Below are positions 20,601 to 30,300 of a stretch of 64,000 nucleotides of DNA, one piece after another. How positions within the stretch are numbered: position 1 is the first letter of the stretch; each line of letters starts with the position of its first letter. The notes below the pieces were generated by a model. That model searched no databases. It was not told where the DNA came from and was given only the letters and a program-made list of their open reading frames with translations. Origin of the DNA: Lumbricus terrestris (taxonomy: Eukaryota > Annelida > Clitellata > Crassiclitellata > Lumbricidae); contig OX457040.1 in assembly GCA_949752735.1 (NCBI GenBank), positions 5,682,106 to 5,746,105 on the forward strand, in the 5' to 3' direction. The position numbers and the translations under genes are program-made.

Positions 20601-23279
20601 AATTAATGAGTGTGTGAGTTAGCGAGTAAATGAACTAACGAGCGAATGAATATATTGGTGAACGAACATGTCTCCTATTAGTTGATCTCTGCTATGCTTT
20701 TCCTCCATATTATTCATCCCAGGTACATGGACTTTCTTTTGGTTCGTCTGTTTCTGCTACCTGGCTGACACCTGGCGGCGTACGGAGAACGACGAGAGCG
20801 ACTGGGGCGAGAGTGGAGTCGAGGCAGCCATCGCGTTTGCCCTCTTCTCCATTGGAACATTCGTAAGTGATGGTGCCATTGATGGGCGAGGGGCCGTCCA
20901 TGTATATTACGTATGCAGAAGAATCGTATTTTCAACCCTTCCCCTTTTGCAGCCTGTAAATTTTGTGGACCACCGTTGCAACTCGTAGGCCTACATTCTG
21001 CTTTAGAAATTTTCAAATATGATACAATTGTGAGGCGCAGTGGTGTAGTGGGTATGTTCGTCACCTTGCAGTCAGAGGGATGCAGGTTCGAACCTGCCTG
21101 AAGTCGCTGCGTAAGGACCTTGGGTGAGTCCTTCACTCGAATTGCTCAGTGCTTCGGTGTGAAACTCCGATTAAGTGTTCGTGCTGTTATAGGGAGTGCT
21201 TCTGAGTAGAAAACTTGAAGGGGTGCTACGACAAGTGCACATACAAACAAACAAACAATGCAAGATTATCTTTGTCATATTTTGACCTTCATTAACTTTC
21301 TATCATTAGTGTCTAGTGATGTAAGTTTTATGCTTTCAACCACTATTATTATGATTATTATTATTAAATAAATTTGTAACGCGCGCAAGGTCACACCGAA
21401 ATGTGAATCTAAGGCGTGGATAGTCAGCCGCCAGAGGAAGATGCAGTCAGAGATCCATGTGCTTGAAAGCCTAGGAAAAGTAGTGAGTTTTGAGTCGCTT
21501 TTTGAGGGAAGGAAGTGAAATTGAGCTACGAAGACAGAGCGGATAGATACTTGTTTTTAGCTATACTGAAAAAGCTCATGTTTTAAGCATAAAATGTCAA
21601 AAGAAGAAATTGACGATTATTCCTTTACTTCTGAAAGATGTACAGATATTGGTAATTTTTGTTCTGTGACAAACTGACAATAATTCTGACTCTCCAGCAA
21701 CTTCTAATGCACAATTTGCAACATCATTAGAGAGCAGTGCAGCACAACTTCAGTGAGAAAGGAGAGGTTTATAACTCTTAAAACAAACAGGAAGACAAGA
21801 AATCGATGAAAGGAGGTCATTCCAGAGTTAAGGACCTACAGGAAAATATAATAGAAAAATTTCCCAAAAGTCTCCGAAAATTGAATTAGGCTTTCTATGA
21901 ACACTCGGTCCGTCTTTTGCTGGGCTCTGCGTTTATCTCTGTCCCATCGACAAACTCTCCTAATCTTTAGTTTATATAGTCACCGTAAGAGCGTTCTAGA
22001 GGTGTCTATAGTGAGGTCGAGCTTTTTTTTTGTATGTGCACTTGTTATAGCATCATTTCTACTCAGAAGCGCTCGATCCCGACTACAGCGCGGACATTGA
22101 CATTTATTTGCCTGCATTGGTCCCTCCCTATGGAATGGGCTTCCCCCATCAGTTCGCTCTGCCATCCTCTCTGGTAGTGTATCCTCGTCTTTCTCTCGTC
22201 TAAAAACTTGCCTTTTTCTCGGAGTTAAACGCACTGGGAGCGCTTCTGAAAGGCTCTTGCTGCGAGAAGCGCTTTATAAATGGTCAGATAAGATAAGATA
22301 AGATAAGATAAGATTGAGTTTAACGCCGAAGCGCTGAGTTATTGCGAGGGAAATTAAGGTCCATACGAAACGGCTTGAGGTGGATTCGAACCTGCAACCT
22401 CCGGCTGCATGGCAGCGAACATGCCAAGTACACCACCACGCCCCTATGTAGTATATTAGGCTATTTAAAGACATCTTTTGGTTACTGGAGTCGTTTATGT
22501 TGCCCTTGCGTAGCCTCATTTGATGCTGAAATGGGCATGGGTGCCCACAAATAGGGATCCGATTGGACACTCCCGCCCCCGAAAATTGACACATGACACC
22601 ACTAGGCACCGCCTTTTGGTTTTTAGCAAATTTCTTAGCACAAAAGCACTAATGATGCTAATGAATGTAATGATGCGCAAATTGAACGTTGGTAATTTAC
22701 ATTTAGAAACCTCTATAAAGAAATGTCCGTGCTCTTAAATTCCTTCTTGTCCGCGTTTTATCGTTGGGTACGTTCATTCTGTTAGCCAAACTTTCTCGGT
22801 TGTATAAAATGTATAATAGGCCCTGTAGAGCCGTCGATCGGAAACTGCGTTTATTAGCCTACACAAAGACCATTCAAACTATCTCTCATAAATCTCTCAA
22901 GTCTTTTCCACTTTCTATGACTGGGCTGGGAGTGCTCCTGTGTAAGTTTCTTGAAGGGGCGCAATGTGAATCCATAAAATGAGTGAATGAACGGCATCTT
23001 TCGTTGTAGGCGGGCATAACCGCTCTGGCCGTCATCAGATATCGCCAGGGCGTTACGGAACAATTCACAGCCGGATACGAACCGGATGTCCTCGGAGTGG
23101 GACCCCAGAGCGGCCAGGGAGCCGGCTCGGCTGGCGGACCAGTTCCCTACTCGTCATATGCAACGGCGGAACAGGACACGGCCGATCCCTTCCGGAAAAC
23201 GGATCCTTACCAGCCGCCGCCGTTCGGGGGTCAGGACCAGAGGCAACCCCCAGGAGACTTCCGCCCCGTCACGTACTAG
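9431..23279 (+). CDS. SYNGR: Synaptogyrin, 4 exons
   Basis: Exons 9431-9556, 19739-19958, 20723-20862 and 23010-23279 join in phases 0, 1, 0 into 251 residues, slightly longer than vertebrate synaptogyrins. Synaptogyrins are four-pass MARVEL-domain proteins of synaptic and synaptic-like vesicles. After a Gly-rich start (ten Gly from residue 3) come FDIIAFVRKPQVILRVISW (family signature leading into TM1), two lumenal Cys in DICRYNGDPNACGFG, TM2 (LAFLGLMILLAV), TM3 in GTWTFFWFVCFCYLADTW (family signature WTF.WFV.FC) and TM4 across the exon 3/4 junction (FALFSIGTF|AGITALAV). The cytoplasmic tail is rich in Pro, Gln and Tyr with YQPPPFG and ends VTY. Start ATG has G at -3 and +4. Intron 1 is 10.2 kb. 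All junctions have GT-AG. It is the ancestral-type gene; which of the vertebrate SYNGR1-4 is closest cannot be judged here. Confidence 0.95.
9630..10225. repeat. Minisatellite of GGGGTTTCCATTTT-type units
   Basis: About 40 degenerate units of 12-15 bases, consensus close to TTTCCATTTTGGGG, begin within 100 bases of the synaptogyrin exon 1 donor. Open frames on both strands across it are repeat artefacts. Confidence 0.85.
10660..10832. repeat. (GCAT)n(ACAT)n compound microsatellite
   Basis: GCAT units run from about 10662 to 10705 and ACAT units from 10706 to 10823, in synaptogyrin intron 1. The tetramers give false frames on both strands (MHACMHA, YVCMYVCM). Confidence 0.97.
10833..11365. 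other. Intron 1 sequence, nothing recognised
   Basis: Single-copy-looking AT-rich intronic DNA between the microsatellite and the 2.6 kb inverted-repeat element. I see no exon, RNA gene or transposon signature. Confidence 0.4.
11366..13941. mobile_element. 2.6 kb element with 31 bp perfect TIRs and tandem-repeat core
   Basis: The ends are perfect 31 bp inverted copies: left begins TGAGGCGTTGAGCGCCAGAG, right (inverted) begins identically, and both end in TGGCCTAACCC. Within each TIR, GGCG-TTGAG-CGCC can fold as a small hairpin. A second partial copy of the terminal word (GCCAGAGTGGCCTAACCCAC) lies at 11541-11565. The core is about 11 copies of a 159 bp repeat. No transposase is present and I could not define a target duplication. 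Termini with short hairpins and a minisatellite core recall Helentron-related non-autonomous elements (DINE-1, bivalve pearl), but superfamily is not settled. Confidence 0.75.
11690..13500 (+). repeat. 159 bp tandem repeats inside the TIR element
   Basis: The word ATGACTTACAATAATCGATG recurs at 12054, 12213, 12372 and 12531, exactly 159 bases apart, in nearly identical units. Diverged units flank these on both sides (for example around 11889, 12690, 12847, 13010, 13170, 13345). Each contains GCTTTGTACCACTTTTGTAC and ends in TTGGACAGATTCTGARGATG. Because 159 is divisible by three, one frame stays open over two units (12054-12335); I do not regard it as a gene. Confidence 0.88.
13942..15725. 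other. Intron 1 sequence with faint LINE-tail remnant
   Basis: Positions 14005-14220 resemble the 3' part of the LINE at 25441-26490 (shared words: CTTATTCAC.GGCGCT, CTAAGGTGGGTG, then a GATAAGACA repeat), suggesting an old fragment. The rest, to 15725, is AT-rich intronic DNA in which I see no exon. Confidence 0.35.
15726..15905. repeat. (GT)n/(GC)n dinucleotide repeats
   Basis: GT runs with an embedded GCGCGC block (15772-15783) and a GTATT repeat (15806-15824). Alternating purine-pyrimidine tracts of this kind can adopt Z-DNA. They lie in synaptogyrin intron 1. Confidence 0.9.
16835..17230. other. GC-rich island in synaptogyrin intron 1
   Basis: This 400 base stretch is markedly richer in G+C and CpG than the surrounding AT-rich intron and contains CAGCCGCGTGCAGAGGCCG and GGTACCCGTGCGGGTCGC. 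There is no repeat signature or clear exon. It could be an alternative promoter or an old insertion; function is not shown. Confidence 0.35.
17493..17690. repeat. Trinucleotide repeat block (GAT/GAG/GAC/GGT/GGC)
   Basis: Consecutive triplet runs change unit in blocks: GATGAT, GAGGAG, GACGAC, GGTGGT, GGCGGC, GACGAC, GATGAT. All six frames are artificially open (poly-Ser, poly-His, poly-Met). No exon links to it, so I do not call it coding. Confidence 0.95.
17790..19200 (-). mobile_element. L2/CR1-like LINE fragment (reverse transcriptase remnant)
   Basis: Read on the minus strand, the piece holds broken reverse-transcriptase motifs in order: FDTVDQDIL near 19175, FPQGSVLVPLL and LYTADIG near 19010-18950, LTDWMSSNRLRINAQKSS near 18610, then a C-terminal segment with RRALRSADHG near 18030. 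The 3' end shows GGGCGCTATATAAATTGATT followed by an ATTG tail at about 17795. Several frame breaks make it dead. A MITE (18703-18894) is nested within it. Confidence 0.82.
18703..18894. mobile_element. hAT-like MITE, CAGGGCTTTTTTAACGTGCAG family, copy A
   Basis: Ends CAAGGGCTTTTTTAACGTGC and, inverted, CATGGCTTTTTTAAAGG. Flanked by GATACGC on both sides (18696-18702, 18895-18901), so an 8 bp duplication with one change. The interior word AGTAATTTACCRTGGAAGAT is shared with copies B (31564) and C (60603). It is inserted in the LINE fragment. Confidence 0.85.
20160..20665. repeat. TTA and GAAT/AATGA simple repeats, synaptogyrin intron 2
   Basis: A TTA run (20165-20205) is followed by 400 bases of degenerate four-base repeats (GAATGAATGAATG, GAGTGAGT, TTAATTAA) immediately before exon 3. 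Confidence 0.85.
21032..21257 (+). mobile_element. tRNA-derived SINE, plus-strand copy
   Basis: TGGTGTAGTGGG (21041-21052) and GGTTCGAACC (21085-21094) have the form and spacing of RNA polymerase III A and B boxes. A tRNA-unrelated body follows with CCTTGGGTGAGTCCTTCACTC, then AGTGCTTCTGAGTAG and an ACAAACAAACAA tail. Related minus-strand copies lie at 22026, 36845 and 37352. It is in synaptogyrin intron 3. Confidence 0.85.
22026..22445 (-). mobile_element. tRNA-derived SINE, minus-strand copy split by a LINE end
   Basis: The 3' half (22026-22103, TGTATGTGCACTTGTTATAG.. CTACTCAGAAGCGCTC) and the 5' half (22314-22445, containing the inverted B box GATTCGAACC) are the same SINE family as at 21032. 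They are separated by a 210 bp insertion of a different retroelement. Confidence 0.78.
22104..22313 (+). mobile_element. LINE 3' end nested in the SINE, (GATAA)n tail
   Basis: The plus-strand frame WNGLPPSVRSAI ... SRLKTCLFL ... EALYKWSDKIR is an L2/CR1-type C-terminus, closed by GCGCTTTATAAATGGTCAG and a GATAA repeat tail. ATTGA occurs at both junctions, a possible short target duplication. It is severely 5' truncated. Confidence 0.72.
22905..22992 (+). mobile_element. LINE/SINE 3' tail remnant
   Basis: GGGAGTGCTCCTGTGTAAGTTTCTTGAAGGGGCGCAATGTGAAT followed by a GAATGA tail matches the shared retroelement 3' tail. It ends about 20 bases before the acceptor of synaptogyrin exon 4 (23010). Confidence 0.55.
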
Positions 23280-25067
23280 TGCCCCCACGCGGGCGATGAT
23301 CGGGGGACAGTATAGCTACAAGTATCTAGTATCCGTAGAAGTTGTCTCAACATGCTATCTGTTGTTAAGGTCGTCAGCGAGTATGGTGAGTTAGCGAGGA
23401 GTAGGTGAGTTGGCTAGCGGGCAAGAGCAGTGGCGGATCCAGGAGTTACGAATGAAGGGGCATAGGCCGCATAGCAGAACCAAGGCTTTGGGTAAAACTG
23501 TCGAACCCATGAAACAGAGGGTAGACTATTGTGGGACTTCCACCCCCAGTTTAAGTCCTGATTTTTTTAACCTTTTGGAACTGAGTGTGGTTGTTTCTCA
23601 ATGACCGCACCGCGATCAAATCCCTCTGAAAGTTTCCGTCAGATTTCAATTACTTTCAAACTTTACCTTTAAAAATTTTTACCTTTGCCTTTGAAATTTT
23701 TACCTTCACAATTTTTTGCCTTCAGATTTCAATTTTTGAATTTCCTTTGGTTTTTCACACACACACACACAATTGCACAGTTGCACACATGTAAAACTTC
23801 ATAATAAGAAAGATATGCATAATGCACATCTGTGCATAATCATATGCATGAATTCCATATTTCTAAGGTGCTATTCGGAAGCTAAGCACACGCTCTGGCT
23901 TGTTCATGAACGTAAGTACATTCGTACAACCATAATAGGCCAACAGAGTTTGCAGTCTTGTGCGGTCAGTCAATATTATTGAAGTCTTTTGCTTGGCTAT
24001 GTTCATTTGCTTTGTGTCTTCCCTTTGGTTAGATCTACTGTAACACCTTTCAAAGTTTTCTCTTAACAGTCTCGTGCACATTGTACTTTTACACATATCC
24101 GCAGTGTTTGCACTAACTGGTTAGAATTTTTATAAATTTTTCCTTGACTTGTTAACCCAGACTCAATTGCAAAATTCAGATTCATGTAATGTGCATCCAA
24201 TTTCAAGATTCGTGGTCTTACGTAGGCCTATGTCTTACCCAAAACTTTGGAAGATGGGAGCTTGCAAAGTGACTGACCCCAAGCTGAAATGTGGAACTTG
24301 CCATGGCTTGCCTCCAAACTGAGATCGGGAGCTTGTCATGACTCACACTTAGATGGGGACTTGCCTTGACTAAGTTGTCTTACCCACAAACCGAGATGAG
24401 GATTTGCTCTGGCTTGCCCAAAACTGAGAGGAGTAGCTTGCCATGGCTCAAACGGAGATCGGGATTTGCCACGGCTTACCCCAAAAATGAGATAGAGGAT
24501 CTTGCTAAGTGACTTACCGTAAACTCATCTAAATATGGGGGAAGCCGTGGCAACATACACCCTGCTGGATCCGCCTTTAGTTGAATGGTCAGTTGAGTCT
24601 GTAAACGATGAACGCTTTCGACGGTTGATCTGTCTCATGCGCTTCTCGGCATCGACCTAGCCTAGCAGTCTGTCTAGCTGTTCTTAGAGTCTCAGTTTTA
24701 GCCGAAGAAATGTCAGTCGCCAAGTGAGTGGCGACGAAAATTTCGCTGGTTGATGTTCGTTGTTTCTCGCTTTGAATTATTATTATTATTATTACTCGCT
24801 GTAATTTATTAATTTGCCTTGTTTAAATATCAACCATACAGGTTTTTTGCAATGTGCAGCTAACTATAATAGGTCTTCAAGTTTGAGGCATGCAGTACGA
24901 CTTCATCCTTGGTTTGTGTACCGTGGTACTTTCAGCGCGCTTTTTATATGGATTATCTTCAAAGCTTGAATAGCTGGAAAACAATAATAGCTTCAGTCAT
25001 TTGAGAAATTAAGTGAAAATGGAAAGGTCACTGAAAGCTGGGTAAGTGGGGTTGTCAGTTCGATAGG
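23280..25067. other. Downstream of synaptogyrin: 3' UTR and intergenic, no gene seen
   Basis: The start presumably holds the synaptogyrin 3' UTR, but I see no convincing poly(A) signal nearby. 23430-23450 contains GTGGCGGATCCAGGAG, and GGATCCGCC recurs at 24569, suggesting the ends of a degraded repeat. 24235-24530 carries degenerate units of about 60 bases around GAGATNGGGAGCTTGCCATGG. Confidence 0.4.
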
Positions 25068-25440
25068 CACTGGTGAGTGTACATTTTACACTGGCGAGTG
25101 TATATTTGACACTGGCGAGTGTATATTTAACACTGGCTAGTGTATATTTGACACTGTTGAGTGTAATTTGACACTGGTGAGTGTACATTTGACACTGGTG
25201 AGTGTACATTTTACACTGTTGAGTGTAAATTTGAAACTGTCAAGTTTACATTTGACACTGATGACTGTACATTTGACAGTGGAGGGTGTATATTTGACAC
25301 TGGTGAGTGTACATTCAACACTGTTGAGTGTACATTTGACACTGTTGAGTGTACATTTGAGACTGTCAAGTTTACATTTGACACTGATGACTGTACATTT
25401 GACAGTGCTTAGTGTACATTTGACACAGTGTCAAATGTCA

Positions 25441-26490
25441 ATGTACACAAATCGTAATCGTAATCTCGAGACTTCAACAGCGCCCACAAAAGCCAAGTCG
25501 CGGGAACCAGCTTATTCACAGGCGCTCAATCAAAACAAAATCGATAGGCAGCGGGTCAAGTCCGGAGAGTCAGGCAGGCAGATAGATGGACGACTAAGGT
25601 GGGTGATGTTTAGAGTTGAAGTGGCGGGGGATGTGAGGAGAAGAGGAAGAATCAGGATAGGATTTTTGAAAGAGCAATGTTTTCAGTTTTGAGTGAAAGA
25701 CCTGTGGGGAGATAGCGAGAGGTGGAGTTTTGGTGAGTTCGTATGATGGGTCGGAAGTTTGCCGAAGTGCTGGCGGAAGTTTGTTCCAGAGAGGTGGAAC
25801 AGCAATGGCTATGGAGCGGTTTGCGAATTTCAGTGATGAAGTGATGGGAGGGCGAAGCAGTGTAATGGAGGATGAGGAGCGTGTTGAACGAGGTGGCTGG
25901 ATGGTGAACAACTGACGAAGGTAGAACGGCTGGGATGATTGAAGTGTATTGTAAGTGAGTGAGAGGACTTTGTATTCGATGCGTTCAGGTATTTTGAGCC
26001 AGTGAAGTGATTTCAGGACAGGAGTGATGTGGTGACGTTTGGGGTTTTTCGTCACTGCACGGGCGAGGGCATTCTGGATAGCTTGGAGGCGGTTAATTTG
26101 GGTTATATCAATGTTTAGGAAGAGAGAGTTGCAGTAATCAAGTTTCGCATGAACTATGGATGTGGCTATTGTGGATGCAGTTTTAAAGTCGAGCATAGGT
26201 CGGATTCTGCGGAGAGGAGATCTCGTATGTGCATGAAACAAGTGCGGGAAAGTTGGGTTATGTGGTCGGAGAAGCTAAGATGCTGGTCAAAGATTACACC
26301 TAGGTTTCGGACAGGAGAATTTGCGGAGAAAGTGTGGTTGGAAGAAGAGTCATTGTTGAAGGAAATAGAGGGATCAAGAATTTTCTTGAGTTGTTCTCTG
26401 AGGCCAAATAGTATAAATTCTGTCTTGGAGGGGTTAAGGCAGAGGAGATTTGAGGTCATCCAAGAGGTGATTTGGGTGACTAAGCACTGT
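25441..26490 (-). mobile_element. 5'-truncated L2/CR1-like LINE inside the 21 bp array
   Basis: Minus-strand frames 26459-26166 and 26241-25594 overlap with a frameshift and read as the end of an L2/CR1-type reverse transcriptase: SNLLCLNPSKTEFILFG, NLGVIFDQHLSFSDHI, KLDYCNSLF, LQAIQNALARAV, ITPVLKSLHWLKIPERIEYK, FNSKHH. The 3' end carries GGCGCTGTTGAAGTCTC and an AATCGT-type tail at 25447-25466. The element sits antisense to nothing obvious, wholly within the minisatellite. Confidence 0.85.
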
Positions 26491-26491
26491 G

Positions 26492-26530
26492 ACTAAGCAC
26501 TGTCAGCAGTTACTGCTGACAGTGCTTAGT
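26492..26530. repeat. Perfect 39 bp palindrome (19 bp arms)
   Basis: ACTAAGCACTGTCAGCAGT (26492-26510), one T, then its exact reverse complement (26512-26530). It lies at the 5' junction of the LINE with the minisatellite. A shorter perfect palindrome (25416-25438, arms ACATTTGACAC) lies at the other junction. Confidence 0.95.
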
Positions 26531-26976
26531 GTACATTGACCATTGACACAAGGTCTGAAAGGCCGCAGATGCCACATATGGGGCTTGGTAATTTGAAATA
26601 TGCAGTTGACTGAGGGACACTGATTATAAGTTAGTCCTGCTTAGATTGGGTGCATGAGTGGCAGAATACATGAGCCAACAACATAGACATACATGAGGAA
26701 TTGGGTTGCATTGGCAATAGTATGCACACCATCAACTGTTTTTGTGGAGACTTGATACAATATTGATGCAGCTATCCGGGTTGGGCATGCGTAATAATAT
26801 TAGTGTATTTTCGGAAATAAGTGTGAGCAGTTGGCATTGTCAAGTGTGCAGTTGACGCTGGTGAGTGTGCATTTGAAATTGTTGAGTTTGCAGTTTACAC
26901 TGTTGAGAGAACTTTTGGCACTGTTGTCGAGTGTACATTTTACAATGCTAGGTGTACATTTATCATTGCTATATGT

Positions 26977-27143
26977 CAGTGGTGTAGTGGGGCGGGGACG
27001 CGGGGGGACGCCGTCCCCCCACTTTTTTGAAAATTCTTGCAAGATTGCACTTTTTGCTACAGTTTCTACTTCAATTTCCATGGCGTCCCCTCACTTCAAT
27101 TTCCAGGCGTCCCCCCACTTCATTTTTTAGGACTACACCACTG
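26977..27143. mobile_element. hAT-like MITE, CAGTGGTGTAGT termini
   Basis: The left end CAGTGGTGTAGTGGGGCGGG and inverted right end CAGTGGTGTAGTCCTAAAA flank a 167 bp element. CTATATGT is duplicated exactly on both sides (26969-26976, 27144-27151). It interrupts the 21 bp array and is younger than that part of the array. Confidence 0.88.
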
Positions 27144-30049
27144 CTATATGTGCAGTTGACATTTTTGAGTGTACATTTGACACTGTTGAGTATCCCTATC
27201 ACACTGTCGAGTGTATATTTGACATTTTCGAGTGCATTGAGTGTGCAATTGACATTGCTGACTCTACATTTACATTTTGCACTGTTTAGTGTACATTTTA
27301 CACTGTTGAGTGTACATTTAATAATACTGAGTGTGCATTTGACACTGTATAGTGTACATTCTACACTGTTGAGTGTACATTTAATAATGCTGAGTGTGCA
27401 TTTGACACTGTATAGTGTACATTTGACACTGTATAGTGTACATTTTACACTATTGAGTGTACATTTAATAATACTGAGTGTGCATTTGACACTGTATAGT
27501 GTACATTTTACACTGAGTGTACGTTTAATAATGTTGAGTGTGCATTTGACACTGTTTAGTGTACATTCTACACTGTTGGGTGTAAACTACATTTAATAAT
27601 GTTGAGTGTACATTTTACACTGTTTAGTGTACATTTTACACTGTTTAGTGTACATTTTACACTCTTGAGTGTAGCCTACATGTAATAATGTTTAGTGTAC
27701 ATTTGACACTGTTTAGTGTACATTTTACACTCTTGAGTGTAGCTTACATTTAATAATGTTGAGTGTGCTTTTTACACTGTTTAGTGTACATTTTGCACTG
27801 TTGACTGTGCATTTTACACTGTTTAGTGTGCATTTTACACTGTTGATTGTGCATATGACACTGTTTAGTGTACATTTTACACTGTTGAGTGTAGCCTACA
27901 TTTAATAATGTTGAGTGTGCATTTGACAGTGTTTAGTGTACATTTTACACTGTTGATTGTGCATATGACACTGTTTAGTGTACATTTTACACTGTTGAGT
28001 GTAGCCTACATTTAATAATGTTAAGTGTGCATTTGACACTGCTTAGTGTACATTTTACACTGTTTAGTGTACATTTTACACTGTTGAGTGTGCATTTGAC
28101 ACTGTTTAGTGTACATTTTACACTGTTGAGTGTAGCCTACATTTAATAATGTCGAATGTGCATTTGACACTGTTTAGTGTACATTTTACACTGTTGAGTG
28201 TACATTTAATAATGTTAAGTGTGCATTTGACACTGCTTAGTGTACATTTTACACTGTTTAGTGTACATTTAATAATGTTGAGTGTACATTTGACACTGTT
28301 GGGCGTATATTATTTAATGTTGAATGTACATCTTATAGTGTTGAATGTACATACAGTATTGAGTGTACATCTTACAATGTTGAGTGCACATTTTACACTG
28401 TTGCGCATATATTTAATGCTGTTGAATTACATTTGACATTTTGAATGTACAATTGACACTGTTGAGAGTATAGCTGACTTGCCTGGAGTGTGTGATATGC
28501 ATTTTTAATCAACCAAGTAACCGAAGTGTGCACGCGTAGTTTCGTACATAAATCCTAACATTTGAAGTTTTACCTGCCAGTTCAAATACTGTTTGACGCT
28601 TTCACAAAAACTGTGCAGGTTATATTTCTATTTTAGGCATTGTATGTGGACTACCATTATATGAGTTAAACTCAGCACATTTCTGTAGAGCCTTATGCCT
28701 ATCTCCACAGCAACTTACACTAGATTTTGGTTCGTTTTGTTACCATTTATTTGGCAGGCCAATTCTGTACATATTCTTGTGTGAGCACCCGCCTCTGCTA
28801 CTGTTCGTTTATGTGTTTAATTTTAATACTGAATTGTTGATAGAGGAAGAAGTGATCTCATGAGTTTTTCTGTAGACGTTAGGGATGTCTTTTTTGTTGT
28901 ACATTTCATAGCAGCTAGAGACGGTGTTTGTGTGTGTAATTCATAATATGTTAAGTGTGCTAAATTATTAAAGTTTGATGATGTAGATTCTTGCATTGCA
29001 ACCTGTCCTGATCTCGGAAGTGCTTGCCTTGGGCTGTGGTGGACATTATATGTTGGTCTTCAGTGAGTTGTATAGAAGCAGACCCTTAAAGTAGCATTTT
29101 GCCAGCCATGGATATGAAGTTTTAGAGACTTCAGTTTTCTTAATGAAACTACATGTTGGCGGGTGACCACCAGACCTCTCCCTCGCCGTTTCAGCCTCCC
29201 ACCGATGGTGTATGGTCGATGTATTAATTTCAAATGAGTTGACGGCCACACAGGTGGAGCAGAATCTCCAAACATTTGACTTGGAAAGGATTTGAACCCA
29301 ACCTGCGCCACAGAAATATTGGACTTCCGTGACAGCCATGGTTGTTAGTCCTACACGTGGTCCACAGCTGTGATACAATGTGGACCAGACGTGGGTCTAG
29401 CAAATGTGGCTGTTTGAACTGGAAGTTTGCAATTTGGTGTGTATGAGCTTGAAGAGCGAAACCAGGTGGGCTTAGCATACACGCCAGAAAATGATATCTC
29501 GCATTGCTTCAACGCTACTTGATGTTTTTCAGATGTTATTGCAATATTCCCACTGTTTTGCATTTCCAAACGACACAAGTTTTTAAAATTGTGACAGTGT
29601 TGTGTCAATGTTGTTTAACTTTGTGTCAGCAATGTTCAAAATTGTGACAATGCTGTTGATTTTTGTGTCAATATTGTCACAGTGTTCTCCACAGCATTTA
29701 ACGTGGTTCCTGCATGAACATAAGAAGTCGTATGAACGGAAAAGAAAGTAGTAAAATATCGGTCATTGACTATTGAGAGTTGTTACTGATATACAGGAAG
29801 GCCTTTTCATGACTACAAAACAGTGTGCATTTGGTCCGGTCTCTCCTGATCTCAGACCTCTAGCCAGCTCACCAAAGTCAACAGATATCAGAGGTACAAA
29901 TGATTAAAGAAGTTGATAAAATGTGGCTCTTAGAATTATTTTACTGGGTTTGAGAGGATGCTGTGATGAGCATAGCCAATGACCAATTTTTTTACTCATT
30001 TCATTTCTCGTTTGTACAACTCCTTATGTTCTTCTTTCAGCCTTCGTTT

Positions 30050-30300
30050 TCGGATTTTCTAATGTTGGCACATTTTGTGCAATGTTTGCAAACATTTTCA
30101 GACATTTATCAATTTTGTACAATGTTGGCACATTTTTATAATTGTGACAATGCCAACATTAGACAAAATGTGTCTAATGTTGGCACTGTTTTATCCAATG
30201 CTTGCACATTTTGTCTGATGTATGCACATTTTGTAAGACTTGTTGGCACATTTTGACCAGTGTGTTGCTACATTTTGTCCAATTATGGCACATTTTGCAT
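30050..30300. repeat. Minisatellite of ATGTTGGCACATTTTGT units
   Basis: Roughly ten degenerate units of 17-24 bases, core TTGGCACATTTTG. A similar word family (GTGACAATGTTGTTGA..TTTGTGTCA) lies 400 bases upstream at 29590-29690. Confidence 0.7.

Larger units (their letters stand above)
25068..28470. repeat. 21 bp minisatellite (GTGTACATTTGACACTGTTGA), ~2 kb net, interrupted
   Basis: Units of 21 bases, consensus GTGTACATTTKACACTGTTGA, run at 25068-25440 and 26826-28470. A LINE (25441-26490) and a MITE (26977-27143) interrupt them. From about 27300 a higher order of three units (63 bases) appears, one unit of each triplet being ACATTTAATAATGTTGAGTGT, and occasional units carry an extra GTAGCCTACATT. 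Since 21 is divisible by three, one frame remains open (SVHLTLL heptads) for hundreds of bases, but there is no start context, splice partner or composition of a real protein. Confidence 0.92.

Noticed and set aside
21041..21094. A tRNA gene with A and B boxes
   Set aside because: It does not close into a cloverleaf with paired acceptor stem, has a long SINE body and tail, and recurs as dispersed copies.
23430..24580. A 1.1 kb hAT element between GTGGCGGATCCAGG and GGATCCGCC
   Set aside because: The right terminus lacks the CACTG end and the flanks show no 8 bp duplication, so the boundaries cannot be supported.
25068..28470. Long open frames (SVHLTLL heptads) as a repetitive protein gene
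   Set aside because: The frame is a by-product of a 21 bp unit, with no credible start, splice partner or family similarity, and it is interrupted by a LINE and a MITE.
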